Source: Salinimonas chungwhensis DSM 16280 (GTDB lineage Bacteria; Pseudomonadota; Gammaproteobacteria; Enterobacterales; Alteromonadaceae). Taken from it: a stretch of 64,000 nucleotides of DNA. Both the position numbers and the translations under genes were made by a program. The first letter of the stretch is position 1. Every line of letters begins with the position of its first letter. The stretch is taken from NCBI RefSeq assembly GCF_000378185.1, contig NZ_KB899378.1, positions 1-64,000 on the forward strand. The letters run 5' to 3'. Shown in pieces: positions 24,789 to 33,380 of the stretch. The notes beneath the pieces were generated by a model, which saw only the letters and a list, made by a program, of their open reading frames with translations, did no database searches and had not been told where the DNA came from.

Positions 24789-25319
24789 ATGAAACAGCCC
24801 GAAGAATCTCAGAGCCCTCAACCCGCTAAGGGGTCGCCTCAACATTTTTTGAACTGGTTTCATACGCCGGCGGGCAAAGTTACTTTTGGTCCACGTCCTG
24901 ACATTGCTTTGCTAGAAGAATTTCATGTACAGGGTGTATCCCATGTTGCGTCATTCCAGACATCTGAAGAGGATGTGCTAACACTTAAACAACAATGCCG
25001 GGCGCAAAATATTGAGTGGGTGTGGCTTCCTATTGTGCATTTGCAGGAAAGTAGTCAGGCTGAAATCGCCATGCTTCAACAGTATGTTGCAGAATTACGT
25101 CAGATTCTTACCAAAGGCGGTCACATTTATTTGCATTGCGATGAATCCGGGCTTCGTTGCCATTTAATGTTTATCGCTTTGTGTCATCATCTTGGTATGC
25201 CCTCAGCTAGCAGTTATTCAGCCCTACACGACCTGTCTGGTGGCGATACGAGCACCCTCTCCCGTCACAATTTTGCCTGGGCGGCCGACCTGGGTGGCTC
25301 TGTGCAGTACCAGTTTTAA
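24789..25319 (+). CDS. Protein-tyrosine-phosphatase-like protein with Cx5R loop
   Basis: This 176-residue cytoplasmic protein has a short Pro/Gln-rich start and a core with IYLHCDESGLRCHLMFIAL. This matches the H-C-x5-R loop of cysteine-dependent phosphatases, with nucleophile C117 and arginine R123. An acidic D/E in VWLPIVHLQESSQAE is in the place of the general-acid loop. The P-loop lacks the usual Gly-x-Gly, so substrate and activity are open. An earlier ATG at 24765 would overlap the HlyIII gene by 11 bases, but AAGG supports 24789. The 13-base gap suggests an operon with the membrane protein. Confidence 0.6.
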   Translation: MKQPEESQSPQPAKGSPQHFLNWFHTPAGKVTFGPRPDIALLEEFHVQGVSHVASFQTSEEDVLTLKQQCRAQNIEWVWLPIVHLQESSQAEIAMLQQYVAELRQILTKGGHIYLHCDESGLRCHLMFIALCHHLGMPSASSYSALHDLSGGDTSTLSRHNFAWAADLGGSVQYQF

Positions 25320-25499
25320 TTTCTTACTTTTTTGTCCCGCCACATTAGCACGCAAATTGCTTTATCAATTCTTTTTGTCACTTATGTACTACTTACATAG
25401 TTAGAACAAACACTCGTCTTCCATCAATAGTAATGACCTTGATGGGGACATGTCATTCTATCAAAGCCACTCAAACGTGCACTTCAGAGGACTTTTTCG

Positions 25500-27545
25500 A
25501 TGCGCTATGACTTTTCCTTCTCCCGCCTGCTCTTATATTTATCTGTAACCGCATCGCTACTGGGTCCATTCCCGGCCTTTGCCTCATCATCATTTGTTCC
25601 CGGCCAGCCCGGAGTGAAGGCGCTTTCCGCTATGAATGAAAGCCCCCTGACCGACGATGAGGTCAGAGTGCTTGTAGAGTCAATGAAGGATGATAAGCAA
25701 TTCAAGAGAATGCTGCAAAAGCTGAAAGACGAGGAAATCAGCGCTGCAGCACAACTGCTTACTACGCTGCAAAAGGGTTCGTCGCTTTACGAGGCCACCA
25801 CAACCTTAATCGGCCGTTACCCGGAACAAGCCCGGCAGTTTGTCCGAGCTGCGATGCTGCTATTTCCCATCGATCGCTACCCGCTTTATCACCAGTTACT
25901 CCAGGCTAGTCTATTAAGTGACAGCCAGGTGAAGTCCTGGTCATCATCCACCGGGGTTTTAACCACTCCGCTATATCCGGCAGAGGCGTTTGATGAGGCA
26001 GGTGTAAATATTGAGCCGTTAATCGAATCACTAAGCATCACTATAACCGGTCAGGATGCGCAGACCACCGCTTCGATTTCTTATCGCCAGGCTGATGGGT
26101 CTGATAATACATGGCAGCAAGCCCGTGATCTGCATTGGGAGCCGGTGACGGGAAATCTCACCGGGCCGGTGGTCTATTTGCGCCCTGATACAACATACAC
26201 TGTTCGTATTGACCTTGATCGCGCCGATGCACCTCGTCAGATTTTAAAGCGACAGGTTACTACCAGAGCATCTGCGCCCCCGATTGATCCGCAGAAAGTT
26301 TATCAGTTAGCAGATATCTACAGTGGCGGAACCCTTGATATTGAAGCGCTGGATATTCAGGGAAAGCCAGGAGCCTGGGCGAAAATTGTCGGAAACCCGG
26401 AGCTTCCCATTACCGCCGAAGCAGGTGAAAAACATGCTATCGATATGGGAAACAACAGTTATATCTATTTTGAAAACATCACAGTGCGTGGTGGCCGTAC
26501 GCATAGTGTGTATGCCGAAAAAGCGCATCACATCTGGATTAACCAGTGTGATATTGCTGGCTGGGGCCGGGCACCGAATATTATGAAAGACGGAATAGCG
26601 TACGAACTGGAAGATGCGCAACCTATCAATTATGACTCAGCGATTTATCTGCGCCGAAGTGGCGTTATCACAATAGAAAACTGTCATGTTCATGATCCGC
26701 GCGCTAAAGCCAACGACTGGCGTTTCGGCCATCCTAAAGGACCAAATGCATTTTTTGCTCATGCGAACCATCCGGATCCAGCCTTTAAAGGTCAGGTGAT
26801 ACTACGTAATAACCGATTTGAAGGGTCTCCGGAGCATCGCTTTAATGACGTTATTGAAGGACGCAAAAACGCAGAGCCATTGGGCGGCTTTGTGCGGGAT
26901 TCGGCCATTTACAATAATACTTTGAGATACGCCAATGACGACGGTATTGAGATTGATGGTGGCCAGTATAATGTAATGGTGTACAACAACGATATTGGTC
27001 ACAGTTATACTGGTGTCTCTGCAATCCCTACCCGTGTTGGCCCGGCTTATATTTTCAATAACTATATTCATGACCTGGGGGACCAGACCGGAAAACAATG
27101 GGCAGCGATCAAACTGGGCGGCCTGTACACCGGTTCGTTCGGTAAAACCCACGTTTTTCATAATCTGATAACGGTGGGGCGTAATGGCATCGCTGCATCT
27201 CGGTTTCAGGACGATGATAGTTTCTATACGCATGCGCAAAATAATATTGTAATCACCCAAAAGGATGCCAATAAAGTTGGCCTGGCCATATTCGACCCTG
27301 AGCAGTTCGCAGAAACCCGCTATATCAACAACTTTTTGTTTAACACTAAAAAGGGTGAGCCAAAACTCGAAGGAACCATCACCGTGCCTTATGCGTATCC
27401 TTCTGAGGTAAATACCCGCCATGCACAAAAGTGGCTGGATACAGACGGACAGGCGCTGTTTCCCATCGATGATATACATGCAATACCTAACTTTACCCTG
27501 ACAGGCGCTGACCACGATGGTTGGTTAAATGGGGTGATCAAATAA
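25500..27545 (+). CDS. Secreted right-handed beta-helix protein
   Basis: This 681-residue protein has a signal peptide (LLLYLSVTASLLGPFPAFA, cleavage near residue 28). Residues about 40-150 are helical, 175-255 look like a fibronectin III-type domain (TVRIDLDRADAPRQ), and from about 265 a parallel beta-helix runs to the end, with repeating turns such as ITIENCHVHDP, VILRNNRFEG, SAIYNNTLRYANDDGIEIDG, YIFNNYIHDL and HVFHNLITVG. Such folds occur in polysaccharide lyases, epimerases and hydrolases. It is 57 bases upstream of the Wzx flippase at the edge of the EPS cluster, so periplasmic processing of the polysaccharide is plausible. AGAGGA precedes the ATG. Confidence 0.75.
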   Translation: MRYDFSFSRLLLYLSVTASLLGPFPAFASSSFVPGQPGVKALSAMNESPLTDDEVRVLVESMKDDKQFKRMLQKLKDEEISAAAQLLTTLQKGSSLYEATTTLIGRYPEQARQFVRAAMLLFPIDRYPLYHQLLQASLLSDSQVKSWSSSTGVLTTPLYPAEAFDEAGVNIEPLIESLSITITGQDAQTTASISYRQADGSDNTWQQARDLHWEPVTGNLTGPVVYLRPDTTYTVRIDLDRADAPRQILKRQVTTRASAPPIDPQKVYQLADIYSGGTLDIEALDIQGKPGAWAKIVGNPELPITAEAGEKHAIDMGNNSYIYFENITVRGGRTHSVYAEKAHHIWINQCDIAGWGRAPNIMKDGIAYELEDAQPINYDSAIYLRRSGVITIENCHVHDPRAKANDWRFGHPKGPNAFFAHANHPDPAFKGQVILRNNRFEGSPEHRFNDVIEGRKNAEPLGGFVRDSAIYNNTLRYANDDGIEIDGGQYNVMVYNNDIGHSYTGVSAIPTRVGPAYIFNNYIHDLGDQTGKQWAAIKLGGLYTGSFGKTHVFHNLITVGRNGIAASRFQDDDSFYTHAQNNIVITQKDANKVGLAIFDPEQFAETRYINNFLFNTKKGEPKLEGTITVPYAYPSEVNTRHAQKWLDTDGQALFPIDDIHAIPNFTLTGADHDGWLNGVIK

Positions 27546-27602
27546 GTCATCAGGCGGCCTGGTTCAGGCATTTTTTCTTAAACATGGAAAGTAACGCAGT
27601 AC

Positions 27603-29087
27603 ATGTCATTAAAAGCTAAATCTATCGCGGGTGCATTTTTTAACCTTTCAGCAAATGGCTTTGCACAGATAGTCAATTTCGCTGTCTACGCCATAATGGC
27701 CCGAATTCTTGAGGTAGAAGCCTTTGGACTGGTGGCCATTTGCCTGATGGTGGTTGAATTTTGCAACCTGTTTGTCACCGTGGGCATAAGTCAGAACCTG
27801 ATCCAGCGAAAAACCTGGGACAATCAGTTCGCCAGCCTCTCATTCTGGGTGTTGATTGGCGTATCCTGTGTAATAGCAATACTGATTTTTGCTGTGGCAG
27901 TTCCTATCGCCTGGTTTACCTACTCAGAGCTGGCGGCTCAGCTTATCGCTGCACTGGCTATTATTCCGGTAGCCAATGGGTTCCGGCTGGTGCATAAAGC
28001 AAAACTTGAACGCAATTTTGAAAACAAAAAGCTAGCCGTGTACGACACGGTTGGTGTGCTCATCGGCGGCATCGTGTCGGTGGTTACTGCACTGGACGGG
28101 TATGGGGCCTGGGCAATCATCTTTGGTAAAATAGTTCAGGCGGTGATATCCACCATACTCACGTGCGTGCGCTCCGACTTTCGGCCTGAGAAAGTCGCCG
28201 ATCGGTCTCATCTGCCTGAAATTATCACGTTTGCCAAGCCGCTTATTGCTATGTCTTTTGTTAATTTCTTCTCGCAAAAGGCCTCTAACATAATCATCGC
28301 GTTTTTTCTCGGTGCATCCACATTTGCTTTTGCTTCCGTCGCTCGCCAGGGCTTTTCGGTGATTAATAATCTGACTTTTCAGCCATTGAACCGAATTGCA
28401 CTGGCCGGACTATCCCGGGTCAGTACAGATAATTTGAATAATACCTTTGGCCGCATGGTGGGTATGACCGCTATATTTGTATCGCCGGTCTATTTTGGTG
28501 TGGGCGCGATAGCCCATCCTTTCGTAGAGCTGGTATTTGGCGATAAGTGGACCACCAGCGCTTACCTGCTTTCGATAATGGCTGTTATGGCGCCAACCCA
28601 GGTGATGGCATATTATCTGCCCAACTTGCTTATTTCCCGTGGTATGCCACGCCAGGCGTTCAGCCTCAATATGATTAACCTGGTTGTAAATATGGTATTG
28701 CCACTGCTTGCGGTGCCGTGGGGACTGTACGGGGTTGTGGTCGCTCTGGTAGTGGCAAATTACATCACATTGTTTTTGAAATTTGCGCTGGTGAAAAAAC
28801 ACTTAGGAATCGGCCTTGTAGATGCACTCCGTCACACCTGGATGTTTTCGGCTGCCGCTATCATAATGTACGCTGTTGTGCTTTGGCTGGAACGGTTTGC
28901 CATTTACGGGCTGGAAAATATCTTTCTCAATATTGCAGCGCTCGCTGGCACTGGGGCTGTTATTTACTCTGGCATACTGTTGCTATTCTTCCGGCGTAAG
29001 AGCTTTTCGGTAATGGCAGAGCTTAAACGTACGAAAAAACAACCAGTAAAACCTGACCAACCACCCCACACTCCGCGCCCCGAATAG
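27603..29087 (+). CDS. wzx: Oligosaccharide flippase (Wzx, MOP superfamily)
   Basis: This 494-residue membrane protein has 12 or more helices and opens MSLKAKSIAGAFFNLSANGF. It belongs to the polysaccharide transporter group of the MOP superfamily, close to WzxC-type exporters (MARILEVEAFGLVAICLMVVE and SQNLIQRK segments). It would flip the undecaprenyl-linked repeat unit across the inner membrane. The C-terminal tail is basic and Pro-rich. It follows the beta-helix gene closely and is the only flippase in the cluster. Confidence 0.9.
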   Translation: MSLKAKSIAGAFFNLSANGFAQIVNFAVYAIMARILEVEAFGLVAICLMVVEFCNLFVTVGISQNLIQRKTWDNQFASLSFWVLIGVSCVIAILIFAVAVPIAWFTYSELAAQLIAALAIIPVANGFRLVHKAKLERNFENKKLAVYDTVGVLIGGIVSVVTALDGYGAWAIIFGKIVQAVISTILTCVRSDFRPEKVADRSHLPEIITFAKPLIAMSFVNFFSQKASNIIIAFFLGASTFAFASVARQGFSVINNLTFQPLNRIALAGLSRVSTDNLNNTFGRMVGMTAIFVSPVYFGVGAIAHPFVELVFGDKWTTSAYLLSIMAVMAPTQVMAYYLPNLLISRGMPRQAFSLNMINLVVNMVLPLLAVPWGLYGVVVALVVANYITLFLKFALVKKHLGIGLVDALRHTWMFSAAAIIMYAVVLWLERFAIYGLENIFLNIAALAGTGAVIYSGILLLFFRRKSFSVMAELKRTKKQPVKPDQPPHTPRPE

Positions 29088-29109
29088 GGGCTTTGGTTCA
29101 CCGCTTACT

Positions 29110-29145
29110 ACGCTTTACCTGAGCAACTATCATCAGGTAAAGCGT
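29110..29145 (+). terminator. Hairpin after the flippase gene
   Basis: ACGCTTTACCTGA (29110-29122) and TCAGGTAAAGCGT (29133-29145) form a perfect 13-bp stem with a ten-base loop just after wzx. A clear T-run is missing. Confidence 0.7.
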
Positions 29146-29474
29146 TCACAACCCCCACCTCACTTTTTCAAACATCCTATAAACATTAATTAAATAACGA
29201 AAAAATCTCTTATTTTTCAGCGTGATAAAAACCTACAAAAGTAGGCACAAAAGATGCTTAACCAATAGTAATTATAAAAAAATTATCGTTCTGGAGACAG
29301 ACCATGGAAACTCTTTGTGCACTAGCGTTTGCTTACCAATGTGTGTTGATTCTTCGCCGCACACAATTTGCGGGTATGACAATGAGAGCACCCGCTTGAT
29401 CGCTCCATGTTGGTATTGAGCAACCTGTCTGTGCAGTGCCCGTGTTTTCATGCAGCAACCACAGAGACCCATTC
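29146..29474. other. Intergenic stretch before the GntA-like gene
   Basis: About 330 bases, AT-rich at the start. A small hairpin CCTACAAAAGTAGG lies at 29232-29245. No gene is supported; the stretch presumably holds the promoter for the two-gene operon that follows. Confidence 0.4.
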
Positions 29475-30170
29475 ATGCAAACTTACTTATCTCAGCAGGA
29501 TGAAAATTTAAAAGCATTTATTGCGCAAAAAGGTTTTCCCTGTGTCGGCGCCAAAACAGCGCTGCATAAAGAACAAATCCATCATCATCATTATGGTTCG
29601 CTGGATGACAGCGCCGACAATACCGATATCCTCAGCGACCTGTACGCTTTCATTGAACGGTTTGATATCAGCAAACATATGTTTTCCTCATTTGTATGTA
29701 CTTTTGAGGGACCATGGCATCATAGCGAACGTCAGTTTGAACGATTATTGTGGGACAAGCTGCAACAGCTCCACGATGTTGATTGTCGTCTTCACGGATG
29801 GGACTCACGGGTAAGCCAGAATCCGGAACACGATAATTTCAGTTTCAGTCTCGGAGGCCATGCTTTCTTTATCGTGTGTCTGAATCCGGTGAGCCGCCGT
29901 AAAAGCCGTCGCTTCGAGTCTCCAACGATAGTGTTTAATCTTCACCAACAGTTTGACCAGCTCCGTGACGAAGGGAAATTTGTTGAATTTCGCGACCATA
30001 TTCGCAAACGCGATACACTTTTTAGCGGCTCCGATAATCCAATGTTGGATAACCACGGTAGTGATTCTGAGGCAAAACAATACAGTGGGCGCCAGTTAGA
30101 ACAAAACTGGCAGTGCCCTTTTCACCCTACCAGGGAGCATGTAAAAGATGGAAAAAATAGCACCACGTAG
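29475..30170 (+). CDS. YqcI/YcgG (GntA-like) family protein
   Basis: This 231-residue protein, counted from the ATG at 29475, belongs to the YqcI/YcgG family. That family includes GntA, a heme-dependent N-hydroxylase in guanitoxin synthesis. Conserved blocks are FPCVGAKTA, HDNFSFSLGGHAFFIVCLNP, SRRKSRRFESPTIVFNLHQQ, FDQLRDEGKFVEFRDHIRKRD, NPMLDNHG, and the C-terminal SEAKQYSGRQLEQNWQCPFH. The His and Cys residues of these blocks are candidate heme contacts. The gene overlaps the next one by 23 bases. By family knowledge the pair could oxidise a guanidine or amino compound; this is not a polysaccharide function. An earlier start at 29436 is possible. Confidence 0.82.
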   Translation: MQTYLSQQDENLKAFIAQKGFPCVGAKTALHKEQIHHHHYGSLDDSADNTDILSDLYAFIERFDISKHMFSSFVCTFEGPWHHSERQFERLLWDKLQQLHDVDCRLHGWDSRVSQNPEHDNFSFSLGGHAFFIVCLNPVSRRKSRRFESPTIVFNLHQQFDQLRDEGKFVEFRDHIRKRDTLFSGSDNPMLDNHGSDSEAKQYSGRQLEQNWQCPFHPTREHVKDGKNSTT

Positions 30171-30723
30171 TGGTACAGCGTTTGAATTGCAAGCCGGTCA
30201 AAAACTTAAGGTTATTGACCCGGAAGGCGAACAGGTTGCTGATCTCTACGCTTTTAACAGTGAAAATCATAATGAATATCTGTCGTCAGGCCGCTCTTTA
30301 GACTATAACGAAAGCGTTAATTTTGGTCAGGGCGCTAAGTTGTATTCCAACGCGAGTCGGGAGATGTTTGAAATTATCGAAGATACCGTTGAAGATCATG
30401 ACTTCTTACTGACCCCGTGCAGCAAAGCGACTTTTCGACACTTTTATCCTGATGAAGAACCGGTTCCCGGTTGTCACGGCAATCTCGCCAACGCCTTTTC
30501 AGCATATGGTATTCCTGAGCACCTTATAAATACCACCTTCAACACCTTTATGAATGTGGCTATCGATGAATCAGGCAAGCTTTCTGTGTTACCGCCCAAG
30601 AGTAAAGCTGGCGATTACACAGTATTTGAAGCAAAGATGGATATGATTGTAGGGCTTACCGCTTGCTCGGCCGGAGAGTCAAACAACTTCAGTTACAAAC
30701 CTATCTGTTACGAAATTCTCTGA
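30148..30723 (+). CDS. DUF1989 (urea carboxylase-associated-like) protein
   Basis: This 191-residue protein has the DUF1989 fold. Its metal-binding Cys/His residues lie in LLTPCSKATFRHFYP, GCHGNLANAFSAYGI and GLTACSAGESNN. Members are found beside urea carboxylase, guanidine and amine metabolism genes. It overlaps the GntA-like gene by 23 bases, indicating translational coupling and a joint pathway. The ribosome site GGGAG lies inside the upstream gene. The reaction is unknown. Confidence 0.85.
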   Translation: MEKIAPRSGTAFELQAGQKLKVIDPEGEQVADLYAFNSENHNEYLSSGRSLDYNESVNFGQGAKLYSNASREMFEIIEDTVEDHDFLLTPCSKATFRHFYPDEEPVPGCHGNLANAFSAYGIPEHLINTTFNTFMNVAIDESGKLSVLPPKSKAGDYTVFEAKMDMIVGLTACSAGESNNFSYKPICYEIL

Positions 30724-30734
30724 TTTGCGTTACC

Positions 30735-30760
30735 GGCCCGGATAATCTTCTATCCGGGCC
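30735..30760. terminator. Bidirectional terminator between converging genes
   Basis: GGCCCGGATA (30735-30744) and TATCCGGGCC (30751-30760) form a 10-bp stem with a six-base loop between the DUF1989 gene and the converging pyruvyl transferase gene. Confidence 0.75.
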
Positions 30761-30766
30761 CATTCA

Positions 30767-31573
30767 CTACACGCCCCACAAATCAAACGGAAACGCCTGG
30801 TAAAGTTTACGGGCAATCGGTGTGAAATCAGGGGGGGTGGGAATATCTATCGTTAGTCCCTCTTTTACTGAGGTAACTTTAGGAATATCCCGACGGCCCG
30901 TGCCCTGAAAATAATCTTCATATTTAAACATCGACTCTCCGCTGCCAGAGTCAAAGAAAACAGCGGGAATACCGTAGGCTTCGGCGATAATTACGCCATG
31001 CAGGGAGCTGGAAATAACCCGTTTACTGTTAACAATTGATTCGATGAAGCTACCCGGATATTGCATCGGTGTCACCAACGCATCCTTATAGTCGTCGTAA
31101 TGTGACATATCATCATTCATATGATTAATCACAATGTACGCGTTTGCATCCGATGTCTGCATAAGAGATTTAGGATAAAAATACGGCAACAAAATAGCCG
31201 GATCGCCGTAGATCTGTGGTACCTCAATGCCGCGCTTCATCAAATAGTCCCGCGTTAAAGGCCCGCGTACTGCCCGCACATCCAACTTGTCGAAACGATT
31301 TACCTTATCGTCCATTTTTTTATTGAGGCCTGTCCCCCAAATAGTGTCATTGGTATTTGCAAAGTGCAGAACCGAACCAACGCTTACCAATTTATTGTCA
31401 TGGTTAAGTTTATCGGTAATTTTTCTGCCTTTCATGGCGATGATCCGGTTTACCAAATCATACGCCACGTAGTCGCCAATGTTAGGCCGGGGATCTTTTT
31501 TCGACTGCCACCAGAATATCAGGGACTTTTCTTTTGCATATTTTTGTTTTTCGGCCCAATTATAAAACATCAT
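30767..31573 (-). CDS. Polysaccharide pyruvyl transferase family protein
   Basis: This 268-residue enzyme of the WcaK/CsaB family adds pyruvate ketals from phosphoenolpyruvate to sugars of exported polysaccharides. Family features include NIGDYVAYDLVNRI near the start, the mid-protein VRGPLTRDYLMKRGI followed by YGDPAILLPYFYP, and the C-terminal VISSSLHGVIIAEAYGIPAV. AAAGGA precedes the ATG pair. It is the last gene of a leftward unit with the Stf0 sulfotransferase and the GT2 gene. It implies an acidic, pyruvylated EPS. Confidence 0.88.
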   Translation of the reverse strand: MMFYNWAEKQKYAKEKSLIFWWQSKKDPRPNIGDYVAYDLVNRIIAMKGRKITDKLNHDNKLVSVGSVLHFANTNDTIWGTGLNKKMDDKVNRFDKLDVRAVRGPLTRDYLMKRGIEVPQIYGDPAILLPYFYPKSLMQTSDANAYIVINHMNDDMSHYDDYKDALVTPMQYPGSFIESIVNSKRVISSSLHGVIIAEAYGIPAVFFDSGSGESMFKYEDYFQGTGRRDIPKVTSVKEGLTIDIPTPPDFTPIARKLYQAFPFDLWGV

Positions 31574-31606
31574 TCGTCCTTTGTTCTGTTGACCTTCTAA
31601 ATACGA

Positions 31607-32419
31607 TTATTTCGCGGTACGGCGGCGAAGCAGACGCTTCTTTACACGTCGTAACGGGCTTTCCCGATTGAACCGCATCAGCTCATCGTTTTGGTTAAAT
31701 TCACTGATAAAGCGACGGGTCCACTGCTGATTAGTCGTATCACTCTGCTTTTTTGTCACCGGTGCCGACGGTATCCGTTCACTTTCAACAGTAACCTTCA
31801 TTAGCTGAGCGATACGGGTGATGGCGTGAGCGGTATCGCTCTTTACATCTTCAAATCGTAGATCCATGTAAGCAGCGCCCGAAGCACTGAGTGTGTATTT
31901 CCATGAGCTGTTTTCAAACAGGATCCGACGTAACCCATCGTCTATGTCGTCAAACCGATAAACTGGTTGTTGCTGCGCCTGCTGTTTGGAAATCCATGCG
32001 CCCGTCTGCCTGGCCACGGCCAGCGATACAGCCTGGGACATCACATCTTCTCGACTGAGAAAGACAAAATGAGGATTGGGAAAAAGGGCTCTCACACTGG
32101 CAAAGCCACCGAGTGTCTGTAAGTGGCTATAATGAAGCTTGATACCGAATACACCGTTGGGAGAAGTGCGACGGCGCATAAGTTCACGCATCACTGCATG
32201 CGTATCAGTAAGGCCAAATTTTTGTTTCCAGTGGTGCAGATTATTCGTATTGGCATATTCCAGAGGAAAACCAAACGCATCTGTCTGATGCAATGCATGC
32301 CCCAACATATGACTGCCTGAGCGCACTGTGGAGGCGATAATAAGGGTTTTTTCAGTAGCAGTTTGTACCGAATAGTCGTGTTCATCAGCGAACTGATCTT
32401 CGTAAAGTTCCATTGTCAT
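31607..32419 (-). CDS. Stf0-type sulfotransferase
   Basis: This 270-residue enzyme has a PAPS-binding start (TLIIASTVRSGSHMLGHAL), FGFPLEYANTNN, and a later FLSREDVMSQAVSLAVARQTG block. It matches the Stf0 family, named for a mycobacterial trehalose 2-sulfotransferase. It would transfer sulfate from PAPS to a sugar. The ATG at 32419 is preferred because the longer frame (from 32524) overlaps the upstream glycosyltransferase by 94 bases; 11 bases separate the genes with this start. The basic C-terminus (RRVKKRLLRRR) may bind the membrane or acceptor. Confidence 0.85.
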   Translation of the reverse strand: MTMELYEDQFADEHDYSVQTATEKTLIIASTVRSGSHMLGHALHQTDAFGFPLEYANTNNLHHWKQKFGLTDTHAVMRELMRRRTSPNGVFGIKLHYSHLQTLGGFASVRALFPNPHFVFLSREDVMSQAVSLAVARQTGAWISKQQAQQQPVYRFDDIDDGLRRILFENSSWKYTLSASGAAYMDLRFEDVKSDTAHAITRIAQLMKVTVESERIPSAPVTKKQSDTTNQQWTRRFISEFNQNDELMRFNRESPLRRVKKRLLRRRTAK

Positions 32420-32430
32420 TCTTAACCGGG

Positions 32431-33291
32431 CTAAACGCGCTGGCGCAGTTTTTTCAGAGAAACAGCGGTGATATGTTGCAATGTCACGCGCAAACCGGCG
32501 CGTTTGACAGATTGCATAATCCACTGTGCTTTTTGTTGCTTAAGCGGTAGATAAACGAGAAGCTGCGCAGCCACGCGTTTTCGATAATTCTCCTCACCTA
32601 AAAAAGCTCTGTGCTTATCGGCAGAGCGCAGACGCACAATGGCCTGCTCAGGCGTCATTTTGGCAACTTTGGCGCCTATGCCATCCATGTTCATAAAGCG
32701 ATACATGAATATTGCTCGGGGAATATTCACCAGTTTGTAGCCTTTTTGCAGCAGTCGGACATACATATCCCAGTCCTGACCATTGGGCAGGGTTTCATCA
32801 AAACGCTCTTCAATGGCCAGCGAACGTTTCATACTAAAGCCGCTCATACCGCAGTACTGATTACCGGTCTTGAGAATATCCGGCTCGACATGAGGTGACA
32901 GCTGTACAAAAATTTCATCTTCCTTGCCCAGGTTCTGATACCCACTAACAACAGCATCCGCTCCCTCATCATAAGCCTGAAGATGCTCCAGTAGATAATC
33001 GGGCATCCAGATATCATCATCATCTAAAAACGCAATGATATCCCCGCGCGCGCTGTCTACACCTACGTTGCGGGCTTTATTAGCGCCTGACGAGGTCGCC
33101 AATGGTTTATAGATAAAGTTGTCATGATGGCTGAATTCTTCAATAACCTGGTCATATGGCACTGAAGATGCATCATTGACCACAATAACTTCCAGCGGTT
33201 TAACAATTTGAGCATAAACGCCATCCAGCGCTTCTTTCAATTCATCCGGTCGATTAAACGTCGTAATGACAACACTGACGGTATGGCTCAT
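32431..33291 (-). CDS. Family 2 glycosyltransferase
   Basis: This 286-residue GT-A enzyme starts SVVITTFNRPDELKEALDGV, has the nucleotide-contact VVNDASS, ANKARNVGVDSARGDIIAFL and the metal motif DDDD. GQDWDMYVRLLQKGY corresponds to the catalytic-base region (E/D-D-x-D-x-x-x-R). It would add one sugar of the EPS repeat. It is the first gene of a leftward three-gene unit, divergent from the GTG-started sulfotransferase. Confidence 0.9.
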   Translation of the reverse strand: MSHTVSVVITTFNRPDELKEALDGVYAQIVKPLEVIVVNDASSVPYDQVIEEFSHHDNFIYKPLATSSGANKARNVGVDSARGDIIAFLDDDDIWMPDYLLEHLQAYDEGADAVVSGYQNLGKEDEIFVQLSPHVEPDILKTGNQYCGMSGFSMKRSLAIEERFDETLPNGQDWDMYVRLLQKGYKLVNIPRAIFMYRFMNMDGIGAKVAKMTPEQAIVRLRSADKHRAFLGEENYRKRVAAQLLVYLPLKQQKAQWIMQSVKRAGLRVTLQHITAVSLKKLRQRV

Positions 33292-33380
33292 AAATTCCCT
33301 GCGAAAAGTTAAGAAAAAGCATCGTTGCCTGAGGAGATGTCAGAAGCATTTCCATAAGTGATTTTTTAGGAGCAAGAATC

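Noticed and set aside
32420..32524. N-terminal extension of the Stf0 sulfotransferase
   Set aside because: It overlaps the upstream GT2 gene by 94 bp; ATG 32419 leaves a normal gap and still contains the full PAPS-binding region.
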